Source of the DNA: Streptomyces fuscichromogenes
GTDB lineage: Bacteria > Actinomycetota > Actinomycetes > Streptomycetales > Streptomycetaceae
DNA: 64,000 nt
Direction: 5' to 3'
NCBI RefSeq assembly: GCF_014645815.1
Contig: NZ_BMML01000030.1
Coordinates: 49,759-113,758, forward strand
Below, piece by piece: positions 56,006-64,000 of the stretch. The position numbers and the translations under genes are program-made. Every line of letters begins with the position of its first letter. The first letter of the stretch is position 1. Under the pieces are notes generated by a model that saw nothing but the letters and a program-made list of their open reading frames with translations, was not told where the DNA came from and did not search any database.

Positions 56006-56770
56006 TTGCCGGAATGGCTTGTTCTCGTCCTCGGGATGCTCGCGGCCGTCGCCGTGGTCGTCGTCATCACCCTGCTCCGCGACAAGAGGGCGGCGGAGGA
56101 CGAGGATCCCTCCGAGACGCCGGACGTCATCGAGTACATGACCATGTGGATCGGCGTCATCTACGCCATCGTCCTGGGACTGGCGGTGGCCGGGGTGTGG
56201 GAGGCCCGCAGCGGCGCCCAGGACCATGTGCAGGCGGAGGCGCAGGCGCTGCACGAGATCTACGAACGGGTGCGGGTGTATCCGCCCGACGTCCGTGACC
56301 GGATCCGCGCGGACGTCGACGCCTACGCCGCCCAGGTGGTCGACAAGGAGTGGAAGGAGATGGCCGACCACGGCCGACTCTCGCAGCGCGGTACCGATCT
56401 GCTCGCGCAGATCCGTCAGGACGTCACCGACTACCAGCCCGCCAGCGACTTCCAGGCGCAGGCCTACCAGCCGCTGGTGGACCAGGTGGCCGCTCTCGAC
56501 CAGGCGCGCAGCGCCCGGGCCGACTCGACCGGGGCGACCATGCCGACCGTGGTGTGGATCGGGCTGCTGACCGGAGCCGCGATCACCATCGGCATGGTCT
56601 TCGCGCTGCAGATCAAACGCACCCGGCGCGAGCTGGTCCTCGCCGGCCTGTTCACGGCGACCATCACCTTCATGCTGTTCCTGATCTGGGACTTCGACGA
56701 ACCGTACAGCCGGGGCATCACGGCGACGGTACAGCCGTTCCTGAACCTCTTCCCGCACCTCAAGGGGTAG
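56006..56770 (+). CDS. DUF4239 (bestrophin-like) membrane protein
   Basis: A 254-aa membrane protein with four hydrophobic helices: two at the N-terminus (EWLVLVLGMLAAVAVVVV and MTMWIGVIYAIVLGLAVAGV) and two at the C-terminus, around a soluble helical middle (HVQAEAQALHEIYERVR). This is the DUF4239 bestrophin-like layout. GGAGG stands 6 nt before a TTG start, which therefore looks real. It lies 31 nt after the Pro-rich gene. Role unknown. Confidence 0.82.
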   Translation: MPEWLVLVLGMLAAVAVVVVITLLRDKRAAEDEDPSETPDVIEYMTMWIGVIYAIVLGLAVAGVWEARSGAQDHVQAEAQALHEIYERVRVYPPDVRDRIRADVDAYAAQVVDKEWKEMADHGRLSQRGTDLLAQIRQDVTDYQPASDFQAQAYQPLVDQVAALDQARSARADSTGATMPTVVWIGLLTGAAITIGMVFALQIKRTRRELVLAGLFTATITFMLFLIWDFDEPYSRGITATVQPFLNLFPHLKG

Positions 56771-56976
56771 CGAAGGGCAGCGAACACCGCAAAGCGCCCC
56801 GGGGGACACCGCGCCACGCCGCCGGTGTCCCCCGGACGGCTCAGGCATGCCCCCCGTTCGCCCTACAGCGTTCGCGCGCGTGTGCGGATGTTCCTAGCGT
56901 TCCGATCATCGAGGTGCATTCCCGGCACTGGCGGAACAGGTCCGCATGCTGCTCCTCGGGGACCGGAGGAACCACC

Positions 56977-57663
56977 ATGCGCGCGATACGCGTTGCTTCG
57001 GCCGCACTGCTGGGTGTCGGTGCCCTCGCCCTCTCCGCTCCGGCCATCCTCGCGAGCGACAGCGGCGACGGGGGCCGGGACGCCACGCCCTTCGGCTTCC
57101 GGGTCACCCCCGCCACCGTGGCGGCCGGCGGCCGGGTGAGTCTGCACCTGGACCGCGGCGGCGGCTGCCGGGGCACCGCGAGGGTCACCTCGGGGGTGTT
57201 CGACACGGTCAGCATCCCGTCGGAGCGGGACTCGGTGACGGCCACGGTCGACCGGAACGCGAAGCCCAAGGCGTCCTACCGGGTGACGTTCGACTGCGAC
57301 GGTTCCACCTTGTCGACCGAACTGGCCATCGCCGACGGCAAACCGGCCGGAGGCGGCGACGGGCACACCGGCGGCCGCACCGACGAGCACGGCGACGAGG
57401 ACGGGAACGGACGCGCCGACAGCGGTACGGACGGGCAGGGCGACGGCCGCACCGGCGCCGGCACGGACAGCGGCTCCGGCAGCGGTGAGTCGCTCAACCC
57501 GCAGCCCATTCCGCCCGGACGGGGTGTCCAGGCAGGCGAGGGCGGCAGCATCGGCGGGTTCGACCTCCAGGAGCTGGGCCTCGGCACGGCACTCGTCGTC
57601 GGCTCGGTCGGCACGGCGTACCGGCTCTCGCGCAGGCGCGCGGACGAGGACGGCGGCGCCTGA
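56977..57663 (+). CDS. Secreted Ig-like surface protein with C-terminal membrane anchor
   Basis: A 228-aa protein: signal peptide (to about residue 27), an Ig-like domain (about 35-120, FRVTPATVAAGGRVSLHLD, YRVTFDCDG), a Gly/Asp/Thr-rich linker (about 125-190) and a C-terminal hydrophobic stretch (LGTALVVGSVGTAYRLSRRR) ending in basic residues. No LPXTG is present. The domain is similar to that in the convergent gene at 57729-58559. GGAGG precedes the ATG. Confidence 0.75.
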   Translation: MRAIRVASAALLGVGALALSAPAILASDSGDGGRDATPFGFRVTPATVAAGGRVSLHLDRGGGCRGTARVTSGVFDTVSIPSERDSVTATVDRNAKPKASYRVTFDCDGSTLSTELAIADGKPAGGGDGHTGGRTDEHGDEDGNGRADSGTDGQGDGRTGAGTDSGSGSGESLNPQPIPPGRGVQAGEGGSIGGFDLQELGLGTALVVGSVGTAYRLSRRRADEDGGA

Positions 57664-57677
57664 CCGGGACGCGGCCG

Positions 57678-57725
57678 GGCGGGCCTGTGCCCCGGTCCAC
57701 CGGGGGACCACGGCACAGGCCCGCC
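57678..57725. terminator. Bidirectional terminator
   Basis: A perfect 14-bp stem (57678-57691 with 57712-57725), and the 20-nt loop can pair further. It sits exactly between the stops of two convergent genes. Confidence 0.78.
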
Positions 57726-57728
57726 GGG

Positions 57729-58559
57729 TCAGATCCGCTTCTCGTGCCGGCGACGCAGCCAGAACCCGCAGCCGGCCAGTACGGCCGCGCCGACCATGCC
57801 GCCGCCGATCGCCATGTCGGTCGGGGTGGCCCCGGTGGAGATGCTGCCGCCGAGTCCGCCGCGCACCCCGCCGAGCACGAAGAACGCGGCCGGCCGGAGC
57901 AGGGTGCGGCCGTCGCAGCGGACGGTCAGGTCGTAGGGGCCCGGGCTGGCGTTCCGTTCGATGGTGGCGACACCGCGCGCCATGTCGCCGCCGAACGGGA
58001 ACAGCGGTGTCGTGTGGAAGGCACGGGAGGTCATGACGCCGCTGCGGCAGTTGTTGACCGTGACGGTGAGCCGCTGGCCGGTGGCGATCGACCGGGGCTG
58101 GGCGACGATGTCACGCGCGCCGTCGCCTCGGCCGTCGAAGTTGTCGAAGCGCCCGTCACCGCGGCCGTCGAAGTCGTCGCGCCCCTCCCCGCCCCGTCCG
58201 CCGTGGCCGTTGTCGAAACGCCCGTCACCCCCGAACCCGCCCAGGCCGAAACCGGGAACCACGACTCCGGGCACGACACCGACACCACCGACAGCGGGGG
58301 CGACCCCGACGCCGCCGACACCGCCTACGGCGCCGACGCCACCGACCGCGCCTACGCCACCGACACCTCCGACAGCGCCGACACCACCGACACCACCGAC
58401 ACCGGTCCCGGGGGCGACGCCCGTCCCACCGACGACCGGGGCCTGGGTGTTGGGCGGGCCGCCTGGGTTGCCCAGGCCGTCGGCGACGGCCACGGGGGCG
58501 GCGGCGCCGAGAACGGCGACCACGGTGCACGCGGCCGCCAGCGCACGTGAGTTTCGCAT
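57729..58559 (-). CDS. Secreted Gly/Val-repeat surface protein with C-terminal anchor
   Basis: A 276-aa protein: signal peptide (MRNSRALAAACTVVAVLGAAA), an elastin-like block of GGVG and GAVGGVG units (about residues 50-90), a Gly/Asp/Arg block with GRGDGRFDNFDG repeats (about 115-150), an Ig-like domain (about 150-235, RSIATGQRLTVTVNNC, YDLTVRCDGRTLL), then a membrane helix and RRRHEKRI. Anchor and domain resemble the convergent gene. GGAGG lies 5 nt before the ATG. Close to a class F sortase gene, though no LPXTG is seen. Confidence 0.75.
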   Translation of the reverse strand: MRNSRALAAACTVVAVLGAAAPVAVADGLGNPGGPPNTQAPVVGGTGVAPGTGVGGVGGVGAVGGVGGVGAVGGVGAVGGVGGVGVAPAVGGVGVVPGVVVPGFGLGGFGGDGRFDNGHGGRGGEGRDDFDGRGDGRFDNFDGRGDGARDIVAQPRSIATGQRLTVTVNNCRSGVMTSRAFHTTPLFPFGGDMARGVATIERNASPGPYDLTVRCDGRTLLRPAAFFVLGGVRGGLGGSISTGATPTDMAIGGGMVGAAVLAGCGFWLRRRHEKRI

Positions 58560-58894
58560 CTCTTCCTCCGCGGAAGGCGCCCCGGGAACGGTCCCCGGTG
58601 GATCGGCGAGAAAGCACCTCCCGACAAGACCCTCAGATGCCCTGAACACGCCCGCATTTCGAGAATGGTCCGTCCTGGTGAGGGGACACGCCGGGAGAAA
58701 AGCGCACAATCAGATATTGCCGCAGGTCACGGACCGTCAGAAAAAACCTGGGAACGGCAACTCGGATGGCGCACCGGAAGACCCGCGGGCCACCCGTTCG
58801 CCCGTCGCCCCGTCGCCGCACGCGCGCGGGGGACTTAGCTTTTTCCCATGTGCGACACGCACCTGAAGGCGGCCGCGTCGAGAGGGGCTGGCGA
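58560..58894. other. Divergent intergenic region upstream of the sortase
   Basis: 335 bp between the Gly/Val protein and the sortase, which are transcribed away from each other. It includes AT-rich patches (for example near 58700-58750) likely to hold promoters. I see no gene, strong hairpin or repeat here. Confidence 0.4.
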
Positions 58895-59569
58895 ATGTCT
58901 GCGTCCGAACTTTCCGAGCTGGCCGAAGAGGAGGAGCGGCGGCGGAAGCGTGCCCCCTGGGGCGTGATAGCGCTCGTTCTGCTGACCGGTCTGGCACTCA
59001 TCCGGAACGGTTCGGGAGAGTTCGACGCCGGTCCGCCGCAGCCGGCCTCGGCCGCCGCCCCGGACAGCCGTACCACGGTCCCGGGCACCTTCGCCACGGC
59101 GCCCGCCGCGCTGTCGTTCGCGGCGGCGGACCGGATCAGGATCCCGGCGATCCGGGTCGACGCTCCGGTGCTGCCGGTGGGTCTGGACACGGACGGCTGG
59201 ATCGCGGCACCGCCGCCGGACGACCCGAACCTGGCCGGATGGTTCACCGGGGGTGTCTCGCCCGGGGAGAAGGGCACGTCCGTCATCGTCGGCCATGTCG
59301 ACAACACGAAGGGACCGGCGGTCTTCTACGGGCTCGGTTCCCTGAAGAAGGGGAACCGGATCGAGGTCGACCGCCAGGACGGCCGGACGGCCGTGTTCGA
59401 GATCTACGGGATCGAGGTCTTCGCGAAGGCCGGTTTCCCGGGCGACCGGGTCTACGGCTCCAAGGGCACGCCGGAGTTGCGGGTCATCACCTGCGGCGGC
59501 GGTTTCTCGAAGCAGAACGGCTACGACGGGAACGTCGTGGTCTTCGCCCGCCTGGTCGAGGCCCGCTGA
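58895..59569 (+). CDS. Class F sortase
   Basis: A 224-aa membrane-bound transpeptidase. An N-terminal cytosolic segment, one helix (residues about 20-37), then the sortase barrel with catalytic His in VIVGHVDNTKGP and Cys in VITCGGGF, with a downstream Arg in VFARLVEAR. Size and TCGG motif fit class F of actinobacteria. It would attach surface proteins to the wall. No LPXTG protein is recognised in the window; the two surface proteins next door are only candidates. Confidence 0.88.
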   Translation: MSASELSELAEEEERRRKRAPWGVIALVLLTGLALIRNGSGEFDAGPPQPASAAAPDSRTTVPGTFATAPAALSFAAADRIRIPAIRVDAPVLPVGLDTDGWIAAPPPDDPNLAGWFTGGVSPGEKGTSVIVGHVDNTKGPAVFYGLGSLKKGNRIEVDRQDGRTAVFEIYGIEVFAKAGFPGDRVYGSKGTPELRVITCGGGFSKQNGYDGNVVVFARLVEAR

Positions 59570-59598
59570 GGCCACCACCGGGCGGGCGCGGGCCCCGG

Positions 59599-60432
59599 TC
59601 AGGTGCGGCGGCGCGGCACGGTCAGGTGGTAGCCGTTGTCCAGCAGATAGGGCAGGTACTCGCGCAGGGCCTGGACGCTCTGCGAGCGGTCGCCCCCGGC
59701 GTCGTGGGAGAGGACCACGACACCGGGGGCGGCGCCGTTCTCGATCGTGTCGACGATGGTGCGGGTGCCCGGGACGGTCCAGTCGGTGCTGTCCACCGTC
59801 CAGGCCATCGGTTCCATGCCCATCTCGGCGCCGAGCTGGAAGGCCGCTCGGTTCCAGGCGCCGTAGGGCGCGCGGAACCACTGCGGGCGTTCGCCGTAGG
59901 TGTCCTCGATGGCCTCGCTGGTGCTCGTCATCTCGTCGCGGATCTCACGGCGGTTCAGGGTGGTCAGCAGTGGATGTGTCCAGGTGTGGTTGCCCACCAC
60001 ATGCCCCTCCTCGGCCATCCGCGCGACCAGCTCCCGGTTCACGACGATGCACTCCCCGCACAGGAAGAACATCGCCCGCACGTCGTACTTGGCGAGGGTG
60101 TCCAGGATGTGCGGCGTGTAGTTCGGGTTGGGGCCGTCGTCGAAGGTGAGCATCATGTGTCTGCCGCGCCGGGAGATCTCCGTGATGGGTTCCTTGCGGA
60201 CCTTCAGCTTGGCCTGCCCGGAGGGCGGCGGGCCGTATCCGGTGAGCGGCTGGAGCCGGAAGGAGGAGGACTTGAGCGCCGGGCGGGCCTGCGCTCCCGC
60301 GGCCGGGGCGACTCCGCCGGCCGCCTCCTCGGAACTGCTCGCCAGCACGATTCCCGCGGTACCCGCGGCTCCCAGAGCGGCACCGCCGGCGAGCAGCAGC
60401 CGGCGTCGGGTGAACAACTGATCCTTCTGCAT
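59599..60432 (-). CDS. Polysaccharide deacetylase (CE4, NodB domain)
   Basis: A 277-aa exported enzyme with a Tat-like signal (TRRRLLLAGGAALGAAG). NodB motifs: MT1 TFDDGPNPN (catalytic and metal Asp), MT2 HTWTH, MT3 RAPYGAWN, MT4 TVDSTDW and MT5 LSHDAGG, all intact. It probably removes acetyl groups from peptidoglycan or another amino-sugar polymer outside the membrane, which protects against lysozyme-like enzymes. Convergent with the sortase. Confidence 0.9.
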   Translation of the reverse strand: MQKDQLFTRRRLLLAGGAALGAAGTAGIVLASSSEEAAGGVAPAAGAQARPALKSSSFRLQPLTGYGPPPSGQAKLKVRKEPITEISRRGRHMMLTFDDGPNPNYTPHILDTLAKYDVRAMFFLCGECIVVNRELVARMAEEGHVVGNHTWTHPLLTTLNRREIRDEMTSTSEAIEDTYGERPQWFRAPYGAWNRAAFQLGAEMGMEPMAWTVDSTDWTVPGTRTIVDTIENGAAPGVVVLSHDAGGDRSQSVQALREYLPYLLDNGYHLTVPRRRT

Positions 60433-60548
60433 GACTCATCAGTCGCCCGGCGGGGCTCCGGCGCACCACTTCGACACCGGTGCGGCGGCCGGAAAGCACC
60501 CGCACGGACCAGCAGTGGAAGGTTTCGGCAAGAAAAGGCCCAAAAGCG

Positions 60549-63500
60549 TCAGCGGTGGCGGACCAGCGGGAAGGGGAGCGTCTCGCGGATGGTCAGGCCG
60601 GTGAGGAACATGACCAGCCGGTCGACGCCGAGGCCGAGCCCGCCGGTGGGCGGCATCGCGTATTCGAGGGCGTCGAGGAAGTCCTCGTCGAGCTCCATCG
60701 CCTCGGGGTCGCCGCCGGCGGCGAGCAGCGACTGGGCGGTGAGCCGGCGGCGCTGTTCCAGGGGGTCGGTCAGTTCCGAGTAGGCGGTGCCGAGTTCGGT
60801 CCCGAAGGCGACCAGGTCCCAGCGCTCGGCGAGCCTGGGGTCGGTGCGGTGCTGCCGGGTCAGCGGGGAGACGTCGGTCGGGAAGTCCTTGTAGAAGGTG
60901 GGCAGCTGGGTCCGCTCCTCCACCAGGCGCTCGTACATCTCCAGGACCACGTCGCCGGGGCCGTCGTCGGCGGTGTACGGCACGCCGAGGCGGTCGCAGT
61001 GCCGGTGCAGCCGCAGCAGTTCGGTGCCGGGGCCGATCTCCTCCCCCAGCACCTCGGAGATCGCCCCGTACACGGTCCTGACCGGCCAGGTGCCGGAGAT
61101 GTCGTACTCGCGTCCGTCCCGGCGGGCCACCGGTGCGCCGAGGGCGGCGGTCGCGGCACCCTGGATCAGCTCGCGGGCGAGATCGAGCATCACGTCGTAG
61201 TCGGCGTACGCCTGGTAGGCCTCCAGCATCGTGAACTCGGGGTTGTGCTTGTGGGAGACGCCCTCGTTGCGGAAGGTCCGGCCGAGTTCGAAGACCTTCT
61301 CCAGGCCGCCGACACAGAGCCGTTTGAGGTAGAGCTCGGGGGCGATGCGCAGGTGGAGGTCGAGGTCGTAGGCGTTGCTGTGGGTGGTGAAGGGGCGGGC
61401 GTTGGCGCCGCCGTGGATCTGCTGGAGGATCGGGGTCTCGACCTCCAGGTAGCCACGGTCCAGGAGGCCCTGGCGCAGCGCCTGTACGGCGGTGGAGCGG
61501 GCCCGGACCACGTCGCGGGCGGCGGGGCTGGTGGCGAGGTCGAGGTAGCGGCGGCGGACCCTGGCCTCGGGGTCGGCGAGGCCGCGGTACTTGTCGGGCA
61601 GCGGGCGCAGGCACTTGGCGGTGAGCTGCCAGTCGGTGACGAACACGGTCGGTTCGCCCTGGCCGCTGCGTCCCGCCCGGCCGGTGGCGGTGATCTGGTC
61701 GCCGATGTCGGTGTCGGCGGTGAAGCGGCCGAGAGCGGGTCCCGACCCGTCGCGGGTGAGGGCGAGCTGGTGGTCTCCGGACCAGTCGCGCAGCGTCACG
61801 AAGACGATGCCGCCGAAGTCGCGGACCAGCATGATCCGCCCGGCGACGGTGACCGTCTCGCCGTCGCGCACCCCGGCGAGGGAGCCGGGCGGGACACCGG
61901 AGGCCACCGGGTAGGGGTCGACGCCCGCCGCCCGCAGCCGGTCGAGCTTGCGGCGCCGGACCCGGAACTGGTCGGGCAGGCCGGCGTCCGGTGCGCCGGG
62001 CCCGGTCTCGTCCCCTCCCTCGACACCGGGCACCGGCGCGGACGGCGGCGCCTCGACGGGCCGCGGTCCGGTCCGCGGGTGCCCTTTTCCCCAGAGGGTG
62101 CGCAGGGACGGTACGGAGACGAAGCCCTCGGCGATGCCGGAGGCGAGGCCGATCCGGGCGAGGGAGCCCGCGTCGCCGTAGCAGAGGAAACGCGGGTACC
62201 ACTCGGGGCGGTACTTGGCGTTGGAGCGGTACAGGGCCTCCAGTTGCCACCAGCGGGAGAAGAACAGCAGCAGCCGGCGCCACAGCCGCAGCACCGGTCC
62301 GGCGCCGATCCGGGCGCCCTCCTCGAAGACCGAGCGGAAGACGGCGAAGTTCAGCGAGACGCGGCGCACGCCGAGTCTGGGGGCGGCCGCGCACAGGTCG
62401 GCGACCATGAACTCCATGACGCCGTTGGGGGCGGCGCGGTCCCGGCGCATCAGGTCGAGGGAGACGCCGTCGCCGCCCCACGGCACGAAGGAGAGCAGGG
62501 CGAGCAGCCGGCCGTCCTCGGCGACGGCCTCGACGAGCAGGCAGTCGCCGTCGGCGGGGTCGCCGAGCCGGTCCAGGGCCATGGAGAAGCCGCGTTCGGT
62601 CTCGGTGTCGCGCCAGGCGTCCGCCTTGTCGACGACCTCCTCCATCTCCGTCTCGGTGAGGTCGGCGTGGCGGTGGATACGGCAGTTCGCACCGGTGCGC
62701 CGGACACGGTTGACGGCCTGCCGGGTGACCCGCATCTCGCGGCCGCCCAGGTCGAAGCCGCCGACGTGCAGGATCGCCTCGTCGCCGAGTTGGAGGGCGC
62801 CGAGCCCGGCGCGGACGTAGGCTCTGGCGCCGTCCTCGGAGGCGCCCATCACCGCGGGCGCCCAGGCGTGCCGGCGGGCCACGTCCAGCCAGGCGGCGAT
62901 GGCGTGCGGCCAGGCCTCGGGGTCGCCGACGGGGTCGCCGCTGGCCAGGCAGACGCCCGCCTCGACCCGGTAGGTGACGGCGGCCTTGCCGCTGGGCGAG
63001 AAGGCGACGGCCTTGTCGCGACGGGTGGCGAAGTAGCCGAGGGAGTCCCGGTCCCCGTAGACCTTCAGGAGGGCGCGGATGCGGGCCTCCTCGTCGCCGT
63101 GCAGGGCGGCTTCCAGGCGCTGCGAACGGAACAGGGTGGCGGCGGCGTTGAGCAGGGCGAGGGCGCCGAAGAGGCCGAGCAGGAAGGCGACGAAGCGGGG
63201 CGGGCGGCCGCCGTAGCTGCGGACGGAGACCAGGCCGCCGCAGACCCGGTCGGCCGCCCAGACCAGGTGCTGGCCGTGCGGGAGCGAGCCGGGGAAGAGC
63301 GAGACCAGGCCCCAGCCGGCCAGGATCGCCACCAGCAGGCCGGTCAGCAGGACGCCGAGGGCCCGGCGCACGGCGGCCCGGCGGGAGGCGGCGTAGAACT
63401 CCCGGCGGGCCACGATCAGGAGGGCCAGGGCGAGTCCGCAGACCACCAGTGAGCTGAACGAGTACCACTCGAAGCCGAAGGCGACGGTCAGGACGTCGGT

Positions 63501-63821
63501 GAGCACCAGCAGGCCGAGGTAGATCACCACCAGCCACCAGGCGACTTTCTTGCGGGCGGCGGTGGCGCCGCCGAGCAGGAACAGGAAGACCGCGTAGGCC
63601 AGGTTGGGGCTGACGGGCACCACGACGGCGTCGACGAAGTGCACGACCGGGTGCAGCAGCACGCGCAGCGGGGCGATGAAGGAGAGCAGGGCGCACAGCA
63701 GGGCGAGGGCGCCGAAGAAGGTCCCGAAGGCCTCCGGTACCCAGGTCAGCCGCCCGCCGCCGGGCGGGCGTACCGTCCCCGCCGGCTCCCTGCCCGTGGC
63801 GGGCTCCACGGCGGCACTCAT
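60549..63821 (-). CDS. lysX: LysX, lysyl-phosphatidylglycerol synthase fused to lysyl-tRNA synthetase
   Basis: A 1090-aa two-part protein. The N-terminal part has about six membrane helices (residues 25-220) and a DUF2156/MprF-like aminoacyltransferase domain (about 240-560). The C-terminal part is a class II LysRS: an OB-fold domain (about 620-730, VTVAGRIMLVRDFGG), motif 2 FRNEGVSHKHNPEFTMLE and motif 3 GLGLGVDRLVMFL. It lysylates phosphatidylglycerol and so lowers surface charge against cationic peptides. Known as LysX in mycobacteria. A housekeeping LysRS must be elsewhere. Confidence 0.93.
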   Translation of the reverse strand: MSAAVEPATGREPAGTVRPPGGGRLTWVPEAFGTFFGALALLCALLSFIAPLRVLLHPVVHFVDAVVVPVSPNLAYAVFLFLLGGATAARKKVAWWLVVIYLGLLVLTDVLTVAFGFEWYSFSSLVVCGLALALLIVARREFYAASRRAAVRRALGVLLTGLLVAILAGWGLVSLFPGSLPHGQHLVWAADRVCGGLVSVRSYGGRPPRFVAFLLGLFGALALLNAAATLFRSQRLEAALHGDEEARIRALLKVYGDRDSLGYFATRRDKAVAFSPSGKAAVTYRVEAGVCLASGDPVGDPEAWPHAIAAWLDVARRHAWAPAVMGASEDGARAYVRAGLGALQLGDEAILHVGGFDLGGREMRVTRQAVNRVRRTGANCRIHRHADLTETEMEEVVDKADAWRDTETERGFSMALDRLGDPADGDCLLVEAVAEDGRLLALLSFVPWGGDGVSLDLMRRDRAAPNGVMEFMVADLCAAAPRLGVRRVSLNFAVFRSVFEEGARIGAGPVLRLWRRLLLFFSRWWQLEALYRSNAKYRPEWYPRFLCYGDAGSLARIGLASGIAEGFVSVPSLRTLWGKGHPRTGPRPVEAPPSAPVPGVEGGDETGPGAPDAGLPDQFRVRRRKLDRLRAAGVDPYPVASGVPPGSLAGVRDGETVTVAGRIMLVRDFGGIVFVTLRDWSGDHQLALTRDGSGPALGRFTADTDIGDQITATGRAGRSGQGEPTVFVTDWQLTAKCLRPLPDKYRGLADPEARVRRRYLDLATSPAARDVVRARSTAVQALRQGLLDRGYLEVETPILQQIHGGANARPFTTHSNAYDLDLHLRIAPELYLKRLCVGGLEKVFELGRTFRNEGVSHKHNPEFTMLEAYQAYADYDVMLDLARELIQGAATAALGAPVARRDGREYDISGTWPVRTVYGAISEVLGEEIGPGTELLRLHRHCDRLGVPYTADDGPGDVVLEMYERLVEERTQLPTFYKDFPTDVSPLTRQHRTDPRLAERWDLVAFGTELGTAYSELTDPLEQRRRLTAQSLLAAGGDPEAMELDEDFLDALEYAMPPTGGLGLGVDRLVMFLTGLTIRETLPFPLVRHR

Positions 63822-63863
63822 GTCTCCGACTGTAGGAAGCGTCCGCCCGGCCCGCCCGTCGAG

Positions 63864-63920
63864 CGGGTGCGGGTCGTGGGTGGTTGCTCGCGCAGTTCCC
63901 CGCGCCCCTGAAGGGGCGCT
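63864..63920 (+). repeat. Dispersed intergenic repeat, copy F
   Basis: It opens with GGGTGCGGGT, contains the core CGCGCAGTTCCCCGCGCCCC and ends with an 8-bp stem (GCGCCCCT/AGGGGCGC). It lies upstream of lysX, just before the IS end. Confidence 0.78.
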
Positions 63921-63940
63921 CACCGCAACGCCCTGCTTTT

Positions 63941-64000
63941 AGAGGTCATCTCATTTGGCGATACCGGTAGCCTGGCTGTGTGTTGATGGTCGAGCGTCTG
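63941..64000 (+). mobile_element. Left end of an IS5-like insertion sequence (partial)
   Basis: AGAGGTCATCTCATTTGG at 63941-63958 has the look of a Streptomyces IS terminal repeat and is followed within 40 nt by a start codon. A frame beginning at GTG 63980 reads VLMVERL, which matches the usual N-terminus of IS5-family transposases of streptomycetes. The rest lies outside the window, so the right end and target duplication cannot be seen. Confidence 0.5.
63980..64000 (+). CDS. IS5-family transposase, first seven codons
   Basis: GTG at 63980 (or ATG at 63986) opens a frame reading VLMVERL to the window edge. Too short to prove; it rests on the resemblance to MVERLVPDxLW transposase starts and on the terminal-repeat-like sequence upstream. 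Confidence 0.4.

Noticed and set aside
60480..63452. A 990-codon plus-strand frame opposite lysX
   Set aside because: Antisense shadow; LysX domains and class II synthetase motifs define the minus strand as coding.

Overview
High-GC actinomycete DNA, almost certainly a Streptomyces chromosome: strong GC bias at third codon positions, many GTG/TTG starts, 1-4 nt stop/start overlaps, ergothioneine genes, class F sortase, RmdA-type GGDEF-EAL protein, DUF2637 relic, DUF3500 and PF03640-type lipoproteins. All assignments come from reading the sequence and from memory of protein families; no database search was run.

Region 1 (1-16.1 kb) reads as one carbon-utilisation island. A lactate oxidation operon lutA-lutB-lutC (minus strand, lutC cut by the window edge) is divergent from a GntR/FCD regulator across an array of seven 12-bp repeats. 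Next is a secreted right-handed beta-helix enzyme that resembles GH141, then a second GntR/FCD regulator divergent from a nine-gene operon: enolase-superfamily dehydratase, ABC sugar-binding lipoprotein, two permeases, RhaM-type mutarotase, FAH-family hydrolase, SDR dehydrogenase, aldo/keto reductase and COG3618-type lactonase. This is a full set for the non-phosphorylating breakdown of L-fucose (or L-rhamnose) to pyruvate plus L-lactate, and the neighbouring LutABC would oxidise the lactate. The beta-helix gene and the operon carry nearly identical promoter/operator blocks about 35 bp long, which ties extracellular attack, import and catabolism to one regulator.

Region 2 (16.1-28.2 kb): a decayed 2,4-dienoyl-CoA reductase fragment; a MarR regulator divergent from an MFS exporter-ALDH-SDR operon; a frameshifted DUF2637 mobile-element relic; a secreted GH43-AbfB arabinanase-like enzyme; an amidase; a small NfeD-like protein followed by a flotillin; an alpha/beta hydrolase remnant; and a leaderless PemK/MazF-like protein.

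Region 3 (28.2-49.8 kb): a microbial PARG-like protein, the ergothioneine operon egtABCD, an orphan sugar-binding lipoprotein with a DasR-like site upstream, dodecin, a HAD phosphatase, a thioredoxin-fold 2Fe-2S protein, a luciferase-like monooxygenase, a Clp ATPase, a small antitoxin-like protein, a short UvrA paralogue, a DUF3500 lipoprotein, an ornithine-lipid pair (olsB-olsA) and a succinate dehydrogenase/fumarate reductase operon (sdhC-sdhA-sdhB) divergent from a LysR regulator.

Region 4 (50.8-64 kb) is mostly envelope and signalling: a SAM-dependent methyltransferase coupled to rmdA, a two-repeat lipoprotein, proline-rich and glycine/valine-rich surface proteins, a DUF4239 membrane protein, a class F sortase, a CE4 polysaccharide deacetylase and the two-domain lysyl-phosphatidylglycerol synthase/lysyl-tRNA synthetase LysX. 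The window ends inside what looks like the left end of an IS5-type insertion sequence. Six copies of a dispersed Streptomyces intergenic repeat sit between genes from 28 kb to the right edge. No tRNA, rRNA or CRISPR array was seen.
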